64,000 bases of DNA, taken from Bryum argenteum (lineage: Eukaryota; Streptophyta; Bryopsida; Bryales; Bryaceae). The stretch covers positions 5,057,845-5,121,844 of the forward strand of contig CM073326.1 of assembly GCA_037043015.1 (NCBI GenBank). Reading direction: 5' to 3'. The notes below the pieces were generated by a model. That model was not told where the DNA came from, did no database searches, and was given only the letters and a program-made list of their open reading frames with translations. How positions within the stretch are numbered: position 1 is the first letter of the stretch; each line of letters opens with the position of its first letter. A program made the position numbers and the translations under genes. This document shows positions 1-12,002 of this stretch, one piece after another.

Positions 1-392
1 ACGAGGTTCAGGAGAGTCAACAGATTGCAACACAAGGTATCTTCTTGTTGGTACAGTGGGTGAAGCAGCTCAACCTCGTGGCTCCTACTCAGAACCCCGA
101 GCTTGCTCAGAACTTCAACTCCTGGTACTTGAAAGCGACCAAACTGGACAAGTCTGGCCTCATCGCCCCTCCTCAGGGCTTGAAAGACTTTTTTACACCG
201 TCCTTAGAATCTGCACCTGATTCCTCCTCGATCTTCAATCCCAAAGTGGAGTCAAATTTAAGACATGGTGGCTTGAATCTGCCGAGCCCCGGTGGTTTGA
301 GTACTCCTGCGAGAACACAGTCTGCTTCCATGGTGACCAGGCGCTGGTCCTCTGGTGTGCCCAACGTCAGTGGAATTGCGGGAATCTCGTAG
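1..392 (+). CDS. 3' terminal exon of an unidentified protein-coding gene (partial)
   Basis: An open frame enters from the left edge (codons start at base 3) and runs to a TAG ending at 392, giving about 130 C-terminal residues. The tail is rich in Ser, Pro, Gly and Leu (residues such as SLESAPDSSS and GLNLPSPGGLSTPA), which suggests a disordered C-terminus after a short helical segment containing LNLVAPTQNPELAQNF. I do not recognise the family. Codon use is even and GC content is higher than in the surrounding intergenic DNA, which supports real coding. A GGTACAG at about 52-58 could be a splice acceptor, in which case only the part after it is exon. The 3' UTR would follow from 393. Confidence 0.6.
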   Translation, partial: EVQESQQIATQGIFLLVQWVKQLNLVAPTQNPELAQNFNSWYLKATKLDKSGLIAPPQGLKDFFTPSLESAPDSSSIFNPKVESNLRHGGLNLPSPGGLSTPARTQSASMVTRRWSSGVPNVSGIAGIS

Positions 393-848
393 TGTAAATG
401 TTGAATTTTAGATCGAGGGAGATTGATTTTCTCGAGTGTCCAGATTTTGCAGGATAGTTTATAGCAAGCTCTCGTTCCTTTTTTGGGTTCACATCAGAAA
501 CTGATGAAAAAAGTAGTCATAGGTCGTATTGTCAACGATCGTTCCAGGCCCTCTCGAATCTGAGTTAGTGCTGAATCTTGCCGTGGGTCGGAGCTATTAT
601 CATAAGACTGTCGTAGTTACAACAAGTATTCAGGAGTCTGAAGACTCAGCTTTTTCTCTTGTAAATGTGACTGCGATTGTGAAAGCTCAAGTTCGTTCAT
701 GTTTTAGTGAATCGAGATGCTCTTGACTTGTTGGACCTTTTTTTTTTGTTAAGCCTTGACGAGTTTACAGTGAGTGCAAGGTCAAAATGTTTCTCTTTCA
801 AGCGAGTGTGAGTACCACTGCTGCCAAAAAGTAATTTAGTGCAGCACG
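393..848. other. 3' UTR and spacer before the tRNA gene
   Basis: Mixed-composition DNA after the stop of the left-edge gene, probably 3' UTR followed by spacer. A short frame at 529-726 has no recognisable content. A T-rich run lies near 740. A run of five A at 826-830 is the likely Pol III terminator (TTTTT) of the minus-strand tRNA. Confidence 0.5.
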
Positions 849-921
849 CACTCCCGGTGGGACTCGAACCCACAATCCCCTGATTAGAAGTCAGATGCCT
901 TATCCATTAGGCCACGGGAGC
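849..921 (-). tRNA. tRNA-Arg(TCT): tRNA-Arg (anticodon TCT)
   Basis: Read on the minus strand the sequence folds as a full cloverleaf. The acceptor stem is GCTCCCG with CGGGAGT (one G-U pair). The D arm is GGCCTAATGGATAAGGC, which doubles as the A box. The anticodon stem TCTGA/TCAGG holds the 7-nt loop CTTCTAA, giving anticodon TCT at 886-888. The T arm contains GGTTCGAGTCC, the B box. The discriminator base is G at 849 and there is no intron. It reads AGA arginine codons. A TTTTT terminator lies about 20 nt downstream on its own strand at 826-830. Confidence 0.96.
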
Positions 922-2892
922 ATGTTTGATTTCGGAAGGAATTATTTCTTTATATACTGACAGGATCTTTTTGTGAATATTCTCTTTCGTTAATTTTTAG
1001 ATGTGAATAATTTCTTTTGTTTATTCTCTACATTAGTTGGAAGCTCATACCACATTTGCATAATAAGTAATAAATAATATTGATATTAAAGATTGAGAAT
1101 ACTTTTAGTGCATTTTGGTTAATATTCAAATTTTTGTTATCCTTGCAATTTTATTCTTGCACGAATTTCAAGAAAGTAGGAAAAGAAAAAAATGTATATT
1201 TTTTATTCTGACATAAGATTTCATGTGTGCTAAATTAAATATTTAACCTTATCCAACACCATACATTGTCATAATATGGTGCAATATATAATTTATATAG
1301 TCAACCAATCACAACATTAGATAGGAGCAAACGGATAGATATGACCATTTTAATTCCCTAACTTTTTCATGCATTGAACACAACAATATTTAAATCAAAT
1401 TCAATTTAATCTGAACTTACATGTTTTTTCATTGATCGCCATTCCTAAATATTTTATATCATTTGATCAAATAAACTAACCAAGAAATGACCATTGCACA
1501 CAATTAGGCTCAAAGTATCACAAGCTCTAGTATATTTCAAATTCGTTGCCAGTTACAAGGTTATTAGAAAAATATGCAAATCATAAAATGCGAATGGACA
1601 TTATGTCAGAGTCGGACCAGCTGAGGCATGTGTAGAGATAAAGCAAAATTGTATTTCTTAAGACAGAATGTCCAATGAAGGAGAAGGCTCCTTCACTGGC
1701 CATTTATGCATACAGAAATGACAGTTAACTCAACTGCCTGTCAACTGTCACCCGGATCTGCGCCGGGTTCTAAGCATAGTTCTAACATTGTTGTTGTCTA
1801 CAAACACTTCCAAAAGATGCAACATATAGAAAGTCTTCAACACATGCATATTAACAACATCATATATCAACCAACTAAGATTTTCCATTGATGTGACACA
1901 TTAACAACACAAACAATGTAGAGGAATTACTCAATTTGACAACAAACTCTCAAATTGAATTAGGCACAAAGGGAGGGAAATCGGAATGTATTTTCCACCA
2001 AAATATGTTTTTTTGTTGCATAAATTGAAACTTTGGCTTATTGTAACTAAAGATGCATGCAGTAAAATCCGATAAAATTGGTGACCAAGGGGCTGGCGTG
2101 AATGAAGTGTCCGTTTGTAATGCTAATATTCCGGACAAGGGGAAATTAGAACAATACTACTTCCCCCTCTCAAGGGTGAACACTATAACTACGCTAGTTT
2201 CTAGCCTAGTTACTAGTGCCTTGAAGATACTTGACATAGTATCTCCCCAAAGGTGGTGACTAGACTAATAAGACAATTCTAAACAAGCTCATACAATTGA
2301 ATTTCCTAAATCATACTCGGAAAAATTTGTTTACTACTTTCAGATATGGCTTTCTTGGAGGTCATTGCAAAGCTTCTCCTTTAGGGATTAGACTTTCATG
2401 ATGAGGAAATAGTGAAGAGCCTGATAGAAGTTTGAGTAGTGAGAAGGGAGGTAGAAATTCGATCAGTGAAGACCCTAATAGAAATTTCACTACACATGAG
2501 TTGTTAATTAGTAGATTAGTGTAACAAGTAACTTTTAGTAAATAACACTATTTCTCAACTCTTTTAGGATTAGTGTTCACTTTAGACTATCATTGCAATC
2601 AATGTCCCTTGTTTTTTCTTCAAGTCACCAATTGCAACACTTCCAATAGATTTTTCCAGTTGCAAGAAAGTGTGCATGCTTTCACATTTAGTATTATGGT
2701 TTGACAACTAATGTCGTAACACTGTGGTGACATATGACATTTAGTGCTACTGTTTGCAATTAACGTCTGTAACACTAATAAACTACTTGTGCAGTGAAGA
2801 GCCTGTTAGAAATTCCACTCTTTTCCACTACAGTAGGAGAACAATCGAATCAAAACAGGGCAAATTTGTAGGACACTCTAGAATCATCAACA
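922..2892. other. AT-rich intergenic region
   Basis: No gene supported. The small frames at 1706-1891, 1950-2138 and 2053-2259 show no family resemblance. Around 2400-2830 a phrase like GTGAAGAGCCTGATAGAA recurs three times in diverged form. The part at about 2515-2590 matches, in reverse orientation, the DNA flanking the TTAA element at 10.7 kb, so it belongs to an old dispersed repeat. Confidence 0.5.
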
Positions 2893-3192
2893 TTACAGCA
2901 GTGAAGGAGCTCGATTGAGCCATTGATCGATCGCAGCAAGCACCGCAATATGCGAAACATATGTTTGCAATTTTAGTTCTGGATCATCGATTGGCACTTT
3001 TTGTTTTGGATTATCAATTCGCACTTTCGTATAGAAGATTGCTACCAGTGTGCGGAGGTATCTCCTGTCGGTGATCAAATCGCAATCAATCAGGGGTGAA
3101 TCACGTTCTTCCGATTTCAGAGACGGTGTCGTGTCGTAGCGTAAAAATTTGTCATAATCGCGAAACCCTAGGAGTAGTCCGTAATCGATCAC
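2893..3192 (-). CDS. possible small ORF upstream of the kinase gene, doubtful
   Basis: A 99-codon minus-strand frame starts at 3192. It has a charged, fairly protein-like composition but no domain that I recognise. It lies directly upstream of, and antisense to, the likely promoter and 5' UTR of the kinase gene whose ATG is at 3377. It could be a divergent short gene, an exon of one, or chance. I see no splice sites or second exon that would strengthen it, so it should be treated as unproven. Confidence 0.15.
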   Translation of the reverse strand: MIDYGLLLGFRDYDKFLRYDTTPSLKSEERDSPLIDCDLITDRRYLRTLVAIFYTKVRIDNPKQKVPIDDPELKLQTYVSHIAVLAAIDQWLNRAPSLL

Positions 3193-3376
3193 AAAAGATT
3201 GTGCGAGTGATGACTACGAGATATTGTAGTTGGAAGACGACGGAGCTGCGCCGGCATCATTATCATCATCATCCGTTAGAGAGGACTACTCGCACGCTTT
3301 CCAAGGTTTTCGAGCTGATCCTGTAGTTGTTGCGTGAGAGGAGGAGGAGAGTTGATGTTACTGAGTGTATGTTAGC

Positions 3377-6300
3377 ATGGAGCTGATGGAGTTGGAGAGG
3401 ATCGCGCAACGGTGGCACAAGAAGAAAGAAGTTTGTGATAGTGTGTTAGTGCAGCTTCAGCTTGACGGTGTTTACGATCCTGCTTCTATGCCTGTTTTTG
3501 CCGAGGAGCTTCAAGCGCACTTCGACCGCCTTCCGACCAGGTAGAAAGCTCTATCTCGGAGTGTCATTGTTGGCGATTTCATTCACGGTCCGTTCGAATG
3601 ATCTTCATTCTCAGAGTTGTTACTTCTCGTTGTTGGACATACCCTTCCAAGTGTCGCACTCTTAAGAAACTCTCCTAAAGTTGATAGTGACTTGCAGCTT
3701 GCTTGACAAGTGATCTCTGTGACTGGAGACTCATCTCCATCCTGCGAGAGTGGAGTTCAAATCATCCTGTAGTTTTGCCCTATCGTTTCTAAACTACTAA
3801 GAAAGCCGCTACTGAGTGAACAGGAGAAGCTGCGTAGCACTTTTACAGGAAATTCTCATTCTGGTTTCCTATACTATTTGGATATCATCATACTCTGCAA
3901 GTAATGGAGGTCACTTTTCCCAGTACTGTCAGAGTTTTGGCACCAATTTCAGCAGATTAGGGTTTCTCAACATACGCAACATGAACTAGAGCTCTTGAGA
4001 ACGATGTCTCTGGGGAGAGTCCAGCTGACCTGGAGTTTGAAACTTCGGAGACCTAATACGCCTGCACATTATTTGCAGATATGCATTAGATGTGCACATC
4101 GACAGGGCGGAAGATGTATTGACACACAAGCGGCTGCTTGAAGAGGCCAAGGTGAATGAGAATAAGGCCGCCTTCCACCTTCGTGCGGTTCAAGTAAGTT
4201 AATCACTCATTTACATAGAGATACGCAATTCATCTGATCTATATTTGCAGCTATGAATATGGGACCTTTAGACTAGTTTTGCCATCTTTGTGGCTTTGAA
4301 GATAATCATATCATTATTTCTCGTATTGCAGATCTATAATGCTGAGCCCCAGGACGAATTAATGCCCCAAGCGGCTACAATTGATGCCATTGACGGTCTA
4401 ATGTATGCATTTAACTTTCAATACAACATATTCTTCTCTCTCAATATCAGGGTAGCGCTATGTAAGAAATCGTATGTGTTAGTAGGTAGTGGTCGCTGGC
4501 AAGCTGAACCTCGTCGTTTTTGACACTTGGCAGATTGCAACCCACTGGGTTTGGGTTGTTAACTAACCCGGAGGTATTGACCTCAGAACGCGATCATCGT
4601 AATGGTAGAGACGACGACCATAGCCATCACTCACAAAGGTACTATGCATCACCTGTGTTACCTTCGCTTTTCAGTTTGTTAGAAGCGGTCCATGCTATTG
4701 TCTTCTTAGGCTAGAATTTTCACTGAGAGAGCGCTAACATTAGCCCGGGATAACAACAGTTCTGACTCTTACTGGTCAAACGTACCGAGGCATGAAGTCA
4801 CGATATCATGCATCGACAAACCCAAGCTTCTCAGTCAGGTTTGCACTTGAAACCCAACGTTGGGGCATTCTCTTACTGCTAAGAGAATGTCACTGGTGAG
4901 CATGTAGCCTAGATGCAACCATGCATAGTGTCTTTCAGGGAAATAAATCTTGCACTTGAAAGGCAATTCAGTAATTCATTGAACTTCAGCGTTTTCTTTT
5001 TTAGAAATATGATGATTATATCTCCTTGCATATATAAATATGAAAGAATTGCGGTTTGAGGACCTACACTAGAATCTCGTCCTCTGCCTCCGTTGAGCTT
5101 TCTGCTCGTCCTAGCAAATTAGTCCTTCGTCATCACGTGCACTTGCAGATTGAGATAGTATGTATCAAGTTGATCGATTCTCCATATGCATTGTCAAAGT
5201 GACACTGTGATTTGTTTGTATAGTTGTCAGCATTGCTTGCAGATGTTGGTCTGAACATACGCGAGGCACACGTCTTCTCAACAACAGATGGCTATTCCCT
5301 CGATGTCTTTGTAGTAGATGGCTGGCCGACCGAGGTAATTTGATCGGTCTAGGATGATCCTCTTACAAATCATTAATCACCGTATTGATTGTCTTGACCC
5401 ATGACTGAATCAATCGGGATCTGTCTGTTGGTCAGGATGTTGAAGATTTGAAGCATGCATTGATTCAGGCTCTTTCAGCTATGGAGGTGCGCTACTGGAA
5501 CTGAAGGAGTGCTTTGTACAGAGATTTGGGTTGCGTGATTTTCGTTTTCAAAATTATTTTAGAGACCTGAACTGATTAACCCTGAGATCTTAGAAGAGTA
5601 AGTGGATAGACCCACTTCCTACAGGTGTTTAAGAAAATCCACAATTGATAGAAGAGGGAAGTCTTTTTACAGATTCGCTTGCAGAGCTTGTTCTCCTTGT
5701 AGAGCTCCATCCCAAATGAAGCACGTAGGTATCTATGATCGTATGTATATGGTCTTTGACTCTCCTCTGACATGGAAGATCTGAAAAAGTCGTTCACCAG
5801 TTCTGATACGTGACTTTGATGTGTTCAGCCTGCAGCTGTGACCAGACCTATGCCAGCGCCTGAGCCTGCGCCCCTTCCTGAACTTCCTCGCGTGCTAGAA
5901 GCTGTTCCTGGCGTAGATGATTGGGAAATTGACAGTAGCCAGCTAAGGTTTATTCGCAAGGTGTCATCTGGCTCCTCTGGTGACATGTAAGTAAAAGGAC
6001 AGGACTTTCATATTATTTGATGTGCGCAGATCTTTTTATACTTGTATATGGCAATTTCGAAACATAGTGATACTGAACCTCTCGAGTTGGTTTTCCGAGG
6101 CTTATGTAGATCAGTTTGTACGCAGATATCGAGGTACTTACTGCGGACAAGATGTGGCCGTCAAAGTTCTAAATACTGCAGGGCGCATCACTGAAGGCTT
6201 AAGGCTTGAGTTTCTGCAAGAAGTTTCTATCATGAGGTAGTGTCCCATGTGCCTAACCTCCTGTAATGCCGCAGTCAAATTTGATTTACCCCATATGTAC

Positions 6301-7686
6301 AGGAGAGCCTATGCTAATTGGGCCTAATTATTCTGAGCTTTTACAGGAAAGTGAGGCACAAGAATATTGTCCAGTTCATTGGCGCTTGCACGAAGGCTCC
6401 GAACTTGTGCATTGTTACAGGTACATCGCATGCTCCTGTGAAGTAACTTCCGTGGTGGGGTTCGTTTGTTGATGAAGTTGTCTGTATGCACAGAGTACAT
6501 GTCTGGTGGGAGTGTTTACAATTATCTGCATCAGCAAAAGGCAGTTCTGAAAATGCCAATGCTACTACGAGTGGCCATTGATGTCTCTAAGGGCATGAAC
6601 TACCTACATCAGAATAAAATTATACATCGTGACCTAAAGGCAGCAAATATCCTTATCGATGAGAACGAGGTACTATATTGATTGTTTATCTTTCGCCTCT
6701 CTGTACAGAACGTTGTCCTGCAGTGGAAAATATTCGTAACTTTGTTCTGATTTTGTTTTTTCTAGTCTTTTCAATGTTTGCTTCTACTTGAAGAAGACTT
6801 TGCAGACCTGGTCCATTTAGTGCGCATCGATCGTAGTCATTGACATTCGGTGGGTGGTTTGCAGGTGGTTAAGGTGGCAGATTTTGGTGTAGCGAGAGTG
6901 CAAGCACAGTCAGGTATCATGACAGCCGAGACAGGCACGTACCGGTGGATGGCTCCTGAGGTAATAATCACTACTTTCTACCAAAGCAAATGAGGTGAAA
7001 TATCCGAGACAGAATCATTGTTCGTTAACCAACCGAGAGGTTGCTGTGCAGGTTATCGAGCACAGGGCTTATGATTGTAAGGCAGATGTTTTCAGCTTCG
7101 GTATAGTACTCTGGGAGCTTTTAACAGAACAGGTATGCAATGAAAAGGAAATAGATTTTTGGCCTATTTGAGTATAAAATCGTAGCTTTTTTTACAAGCT
7201 GAAGCTTTAGCTTGTGTTCATAATCGCCATGTTCTGTTGCAGGTTCCTTATGCAGAATATACCCCTCTTGAGGCTGCAGTTGGCGTTGTGCAGAAGGTAT
7301 ATGCCCCTTCTTCTGTGCAATAACAAACTCTCGCAGTTCAACGATGTTGACCTGAACTAACTGAATTATATGGTTATTCATGCTCAGGGTTTGAGGCCAA
7401 CCATCCCTGCGAACCTCAATCCAAAACTAAGTGAGCTGCTGCAACGTTGTTGGAGAACGGAAACCACAGAAAGACCTACTTTCTCGCAAATTACTCATTG
7501 GCTTGAGGAAATCCTGAAACAGGTAAGGCATTCTCTGAAACTCTAAACCTTCCTATATTGGCATGACATATCATCAAGGTCTTAGATTGCCTTTAAGAAA
7601 GTTATCCTCCGGTCACATTGATCATACAGAATCTATCTTCTCCTCTGCTGGAAGGTCTTTACGATAATGTGTACACAGAAGCATAA
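3377..7686 (+). CDS. STY46: ACT-domain serine/threonine/tyrosine protein kinase, STY8/STY17/STY46 type, 16 exons
   Basis: Exons read from splice sites and phase: 3377-3540, 4079-4193, 4332-4402, 4534-4638, 4715-4838, 5224-5334, 5436-5486, 5829-5986, 6126-6236, 6347-6420, 6494-6669, 6865-6960, 7052-7132, 7243-7296, 7388-7522 and 7630-7686. They sum to 1683 nt, a 560-residue protein close to the Arabidopsis family length (about 570). The N-terminus has the family segment [20 protein letters not shown]. An ACT domain lies at about 182-247 ([20 protein letters not shown]). The kinase domain spans about 285-540: Gly-rich loop with GSSGDIY, VAVK lysine 313, HRDLK at 406-410, DFG at 426-428, APE ending at 452, all intact. 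The loop lacks the first glycine, as in relatives. In Arabidopsis these cytosolic kinases phosphorylate transit peptides of chloroplast preproteins. Weakest parts: the short exons 3 and 4, and the last exon, for which an acceptor near 7588 is an alternative. Confidence 0.93.
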
Positions 7687-8239
7687 GATTCTTCTGATAA
7701 CCATGTTAGCTGTTATTGTTATGGTTATGTAACTGAGCACGAGGTATGGAACAGGTATATCAAGACAATGTGGACGAGATGGCCTTGAAACGAAAGGACA
7801 GAAAGCCGGCCAGTTTTAAACGCATCAACTATGCTCCGCTTCAAACCATGCATTGATTGCTGCTGCAGCCGAGCTGAATAATGACATTGTACATAGACTG
7901 TAAAGAGGTCGCTTGTCATGGCCAGTTCTACCCAAGTGTAGATTGAGATGTAGCGGGTACGTTTCCGAGCTTGAAGTGATGCCCTTGTATAATCTACTAC
8001 ATACATATCGTTTTGTATAATGCTCGCACATGTCAGATTCTCTGCGTATCCTTCGAGTTCCCCAAAGTACTGAGGTTCCAATTGGTCTCGAAAGAGTGTC
8101 CAATCTTTGTCTAACCTTCAATTCATATAATTGGTACACCGTAAGCTTTTCAAGAGCCTTTCTTTAACCCCTGCAGTCCTTGAGGGTTCGTTCACTGCCT
8201 GTCTACATGCTCAAGTATGTTCCGTTAGATAGTGTTTTT
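7687..8239. other. convergent 3' UTR region between kinase and glycosyltransferase
   Basis: Spacer of 553 bp between the plus-strand kinase stop and the minus-strand glycosyltransferase stop. It probably holds both 3' UTRs. Minus-strand frames at 7725-8139 overlap each other and resemble nothing known; I regard them as chance. Confidence 0.6.
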
Positions 8240-9673
8240 CTACCGGGTTGTGGAAGTGGAGTTCGATCTCGAGTCAAGCTTCGCTTGGATACGAACAAGC
8301 TGCTCAACAACAATACTCGCAACAACCTCCTGTGAGTAATTCGCCATCATATCCGCCCTCGCAGCCTTCCCTTTCACTCTCGCTTCTTTCCTGTCCGAAA
8401 CCACATGGCGCATAAGCACCATCAAGTGACTCGTAGACGGCTCAGCCCACAGATGCCCTTTGAATGGCCCGTCCACAACTCTCACCATCTTCTCCACTTG
8501 GAGAGGATAACTATTCTCCTCCGTCATGTACTCCGTCATACCCGACCAGTTGGTGGCAATCACAGGGAGCCCCATCGCCATTGCCTCCACATGAGGCCGA
8601 CCCCAGCCTTCCCCTCGAGAGGGCAGTACGAAGCAGTTGGCCGCTTTGTACAACCCCGGCAGCTCGGATTGCAACACATGCTCATCAATCAAGTAAACCG
8701 AAGGTAAAGCCCCCTGAATAGACCGTGAAGCCACAAACTCGGATATCACAGTAGCGAAATCTCGCTTAGAGTGGTAAGCATTCGTGAGCAGATAAAGTGC
8801 TACATCGTCTGTAGCAGAAAACTCTCGAAGATAGGCTGACAAGAGAATGTCCCAGCCTTTCCGATGCTCAAACTTGAAGATGCTGAGAAACACATAAGTG
8901 TTGGAAGAGGGAGTTCTTTCGCCGAAAAGACGGTTGTTAATGGGGAGCTTGAGAGGTTGAGTGTTCGAGGGATTGAAGAACCTGGTGTCGACAGGCTGCA
9001 CGAGCTTCACGAGCTTGTGAGGTTGGACTCCAGCTTTCGTGAAAGTGTCGATGTGAAACTGCGTGGGTACCCAAACCTCGTCCATTTTGTTGCAACGTTG
9101 AACGTGGTGAGGGGTCACACTGTCTGTCTCGAACATGGTCCGGCCGATGATGTAACGAGGTTGCTTGTATCCTGTCGGTGGACATGGCGGGGTCATGTAC
9201 AGAGGCGGGTGCCATGCCCCTGGCTCACTGTGGCACACCACCACTGCATTTGTCAATTGAACGCGCGATGCAGCGAGAGAGACGAGTGTTTGACGGGTTG
9301 AGGATGGTAAGCCTTTCCAGAAGTTGATGTTCTCTGCGTCCCCGTGCTGCCTGATTGCTAGTTTCGAAACCCGTGGCTCGATGGCTGTTATGTATGAAAT
9401 CGCTTCGGAGCAGTAGCCTCCACCTGAGTAGAATGGAGCCATCCATAACAACGGGTACCTGAAAGTATCATGCTGAACGCTTGCCTTGCTGTGCGATCCC
9501 AACCATAGCTCGAGGAGCAGAGGGTATTTCTTCAGCATGTAAGGCACACCTGTGCTCAAAGCCACTGCAAATATGCACAGAAAAATGGACGTGTATTGAC
9601 AGTAGGAGTCATGTCTACCCCCTGAAGAAGCCTCATCTGCTTTCTTTTCCTCATTGATTGCCTTCGTAGCCAT
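8240..9673 (-). CDS. GT4-like family glycosyltransferase, membrane-anchored, intronless
   Basis: A single 477-codon exon. Residues 1-27 are polar and likely cytosolic. Residues about 28-47 form one hydrophobic segment, giving a type II membrane protein as expected for a Golgi or ER enzyme. The N-terminal half holds FYSGGGYCSEA near 81. The C-terminal half is a typical GT-B, GT4-like domain: sugar-nucleotide binding side FLSIFKFEHRKGWDILLSAY at 262-281, then the EX7E motif with glutamates at 355 and 363 inside SRGEGWGRPHVEAMAMGLPV. This signature is known from retaining transferases using nucleotide sugars. Acceptor and donor cannot be told from the sequence. The start ATG at 9671-9673 is the first in frame and precedes the anchor at a normal distance. 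It runs convergent to the kinase gene. Confidence 0.9.
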   Translation of the reverse strand: MATKAINEEKKADEASSGGRHDSYCQYTSIFLCIFAVALSTGVPYMLKKYPLLLELWLGSHSKASVQHDTFRYPLLWMAPFYSGGGYCSEAISYITAIEPRVSKLAIRQHGDAENINFWKGLPSSTRQTLVSLAASRVQLTNAVVVCHSEPGAWHPPLYMTPPCPPTGYKQPRYIIGRTMFETDSVTPHHVQRCNKMDEVWVPTQFHIDTFTKAGVQPHKLVKLVQPVDTRFFNPSNTQPLKLPINNRLFGERTPSSNTYVFLSIFKFEHRKGWDILLSAYLREFSATDDVALYLLTNAYHSKRDFATVISEFVASRSIQGALPSVYLIDEHVLQSELPGLYKAANCFVLPSRGEGWGRPHVEAMAMGLPVIATNWSGMTEYMTEENSYPLQVEKMVRVVDGPFKGHLWAEPSTSHLMVLMRHVVSDRKEARVKGKAARADMMANYSQEVVASIVVEQLVRIQAKLDSRSNSTSTTR

Positions 9674-10620
9674 CAGGAAGGTTAGAACTCATGTGGTCAC
9701 TGTAAAATCTGGTGATTGTCCGTGCCCCTTTTCATATCGCTCACCCCTGCACTTGTTGAAAGTGTAACAAAACAAAGTTCGGAACAAGTAAAGCAGTTCG
9801 GAAACTGTGTCGAACGCTATTCAGGAGATACTATTCATCGTACAAACATGCGATCGATCTCCAAAGCACAATATCGATACGTAATCCACGAAATTTCCTT
9901 CTGAGCAAGCGATTGGCTTTCATCTTAATCCAATGCAGTCTAAATGCCTCTCCTACTATATCCTCTTCCTCAAATCGCTATAAATTCAGTACTCCAAGCT
10001 TCCGAATCAGGTGCAATCTGCATTTTTAAAAATTGCCTACATTCATCGTTCTCAATATCGAAACCCTAGCTGCAAGCTTTAACTCTACAAATAATTCGTA
10101 AAGCTTACGCTACTCGATTGGATCACCGCAGAAATCTATGCAACACAGCAGCTCACCTGATGAAGTATCACAAAAGCCGAGAATAGAGCCTTCAAGCTTT
10201 TCGACCTCCTTGAGCTTCCGACTCCAATGATAATAAATCAGGTGTAACGACAAATGCCTACAGTTTTCAAATTCGAAACCCTAGCTGCATTTCTTCTCCC
10301 ATAAATTGTCCGGAAACATTTACCTTTCGCTACTCAGCATGTCTACAGCTCGCTTTGGATCGGCTCAGAGATTAGGGTTTCGCGATTGATACGGGAATCG
10401 GGAATTAAACGGGAAGATTCTGGAATGAATTCAAATAGGACTCTTTCTTGCCGCTCTGCCGATGTGATGATTGAGCCACTGATCTTCCGTGAGCATTTCG
10501 ATCGCCAACATGCACAACAAGCATCTGAATCCCGTAATAATGCAACAAGCGGGGATGGACTCGTGCATTATTGGTGTTAGCTGATTGGTGCCCTACCTTA
10601 CAATCAGCTTTCTTTAGAGG
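9674..10620. other. promoter and 5' leader of the glycosyltransferase, with an internal tandem duplication
   Basis: Read on the minus strand this is upstream DNA with leader-like motifs. The phrase CGAAACCCTAGCTGCA (minus: TGCAGCTAGGGTTTCG, common in plant 5' UTRs) occurs twice, at about 10060 and 10275. Each copy is preceded on the plus strand by AATCAGGTG and GCCTACA and followed by a CGCTACTC-like phrase, so a unit of about 215 bp is duplicated and diverged. The plus-strand frame at 10386-10580 has no recognisable content. Confidence 0.5.
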
Positions 10621-10791
10621 GCTGATTCAACATTGTCAAGAGGTTATGCCACTTTCTAAGGGCCTCTTTCTATCTCCACTAGTCGGTTAAATGGCAATGG
10701 CAGCCCAAAGTGGATACTAATCTTAAGAAAGTTGAGAAATAGTGTTATTTATCAAGAGTTTCCCCTTACACTAATTTCCACGTAACACTAA

Positions 10792-11058
10792 TTAACCCCT
10801 AAAGATCCTTGATACAAAATTGTCTAAATTATCACAAAGGACCCTCGTTTACTTCAGGCCCGAAAAAACTCAATCTAAGCATTAATTAGAAGATCCAACC
10901 GTAGGATCTTGAAGTGAACTTGACCCTATACTCATATGTCAAATTTGAACCGTTAATTTTTTTCCGATTTTGAGATTATAATGGTCAAAGTTGGCTGACT
11001 TTTTTTCCTGCGGAAACCCAAAAAGCCACTTCGGCTTTCTTGGATCTTTAGGGGTTAA
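10792..11058. mobile_element. TTAA-flanked MITE, CCCCTAAA family, copy 1
   Basis: A 259-bp element at 10796-11054, bounded on both sides by TTAA. The terminal inverted repeat is CCCCTAAAGATCC on the left and GGATCTTTAGGGG on the right. Inside is the family core with AGATCCAACCGTAGGATCT, itself a small hairpin, and TGAGATTATAATGGTCAAAG. No coding capacity. It is inserted in an older dispersed repeat related to 2515-2590. Confidence 0.85.
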
Positions 11059-12002
11059 CAATTCTTGTGTGGTGTATCATTGGTTGTAGTCCAAACACGC
11101 ATTGGTCAACCAACACCATACATTTCATGATGGGTGGGTGTCTCTTCTACCATAGTGTAAACTAACCCCAAGAAAAAAATAATAAAAAATAATAAGTCAA
11201 ATTTGCTTGAAAAGCATTGGGGTGAACAATATGGTAGGCAGTACTAAAAGCGCTCTGTACCCAAAAGCGATATGTACCTCATTTGTAGATTGTGAAAATA
11301 CAGATGTACCTCATTTGTATATAACGCATTTGGGTCAAATCTTACTTAGCACTTTGGAATTTTGTATAAAATTCACAAATGCGAATTACATGTTGCAAAT
11401 TTTTGCAATCCTCCCGAAAACCTATTTTGAATGTGGTCATAATTTTATTTTGAATTTACTAGTGCTAAAAATAGGTCAGATCTCTTAAGGTGGCGCTTTT
11501 AGGACACTCTACCTTAATGTAAGTTCGGCTAAACACTTTGAATACAAACTTTTCTCAAATGCTAACTTTAGGGCCACCAACCAGGAATCACGCGGAATCA
11601 GGGTGCGGACTACCAGAAGAAGAGAACACGTTCCCAGAAGAAGTTCCCAATGAACGCGGTTCCGTCGCAGGGCCCAGTTCCGCCATAGCCAGGCACCTCG
11701 CTCTCTCCTCGTATCGTCCGACCCTTGAGCTCTACGTCACGCTCGACTCTTATTGTCCCTTTTCTCTCAGATCTGCATCGCGTTCTTGCATTTTCCGGTA
11801 AGAAATCTTTTGGAGAGCTTTTCAGCGCCGGTCTCCGATCTCAATTTGGCCAACATTTGCCCACTTATTGCTCTAGATCTCATTTTTGCCGCCCCACTCT
11901 AAGGCGCTCTTGCTGCTGCCGCAACAGGTGGGAGAAGTAGTGTAAGGAAGTGATTTTTCCGAAGCGTTTTGGTGCCGATTTGTGGGAGCTAGGGTTTGAG
12001 CT
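11059..12002. other. intergenic DNA and promoter/5' UTR of the PRA1 gene
   Basis: AT-rich to about 11550, then clearly GC-richer to the PRA1 start. The later part holds CT-rich stretches and the leader motif GCTAGGGTTTGAGCT just before the ATG at 12003, as expected of a plant promoter and 5' UTR. The frames at 11207-11488, 11538-11801 and 11725-11940 are not recognisable proteins. Confidence 0.5.

Noticed and set aside
7725..8139. Two overlapping minus-strand frames (118 and 104 codons)
   Set aside because: They lie in the 3' UTR zone between convergent genes, overlap each other in different frames, and resemble no protein.
8405..9301. Plus-strand frames opposite the glycosyltransferase
   Set aside because: Shadows of the 477-codon minus-strand gene, which has clear GT4-like motifs.
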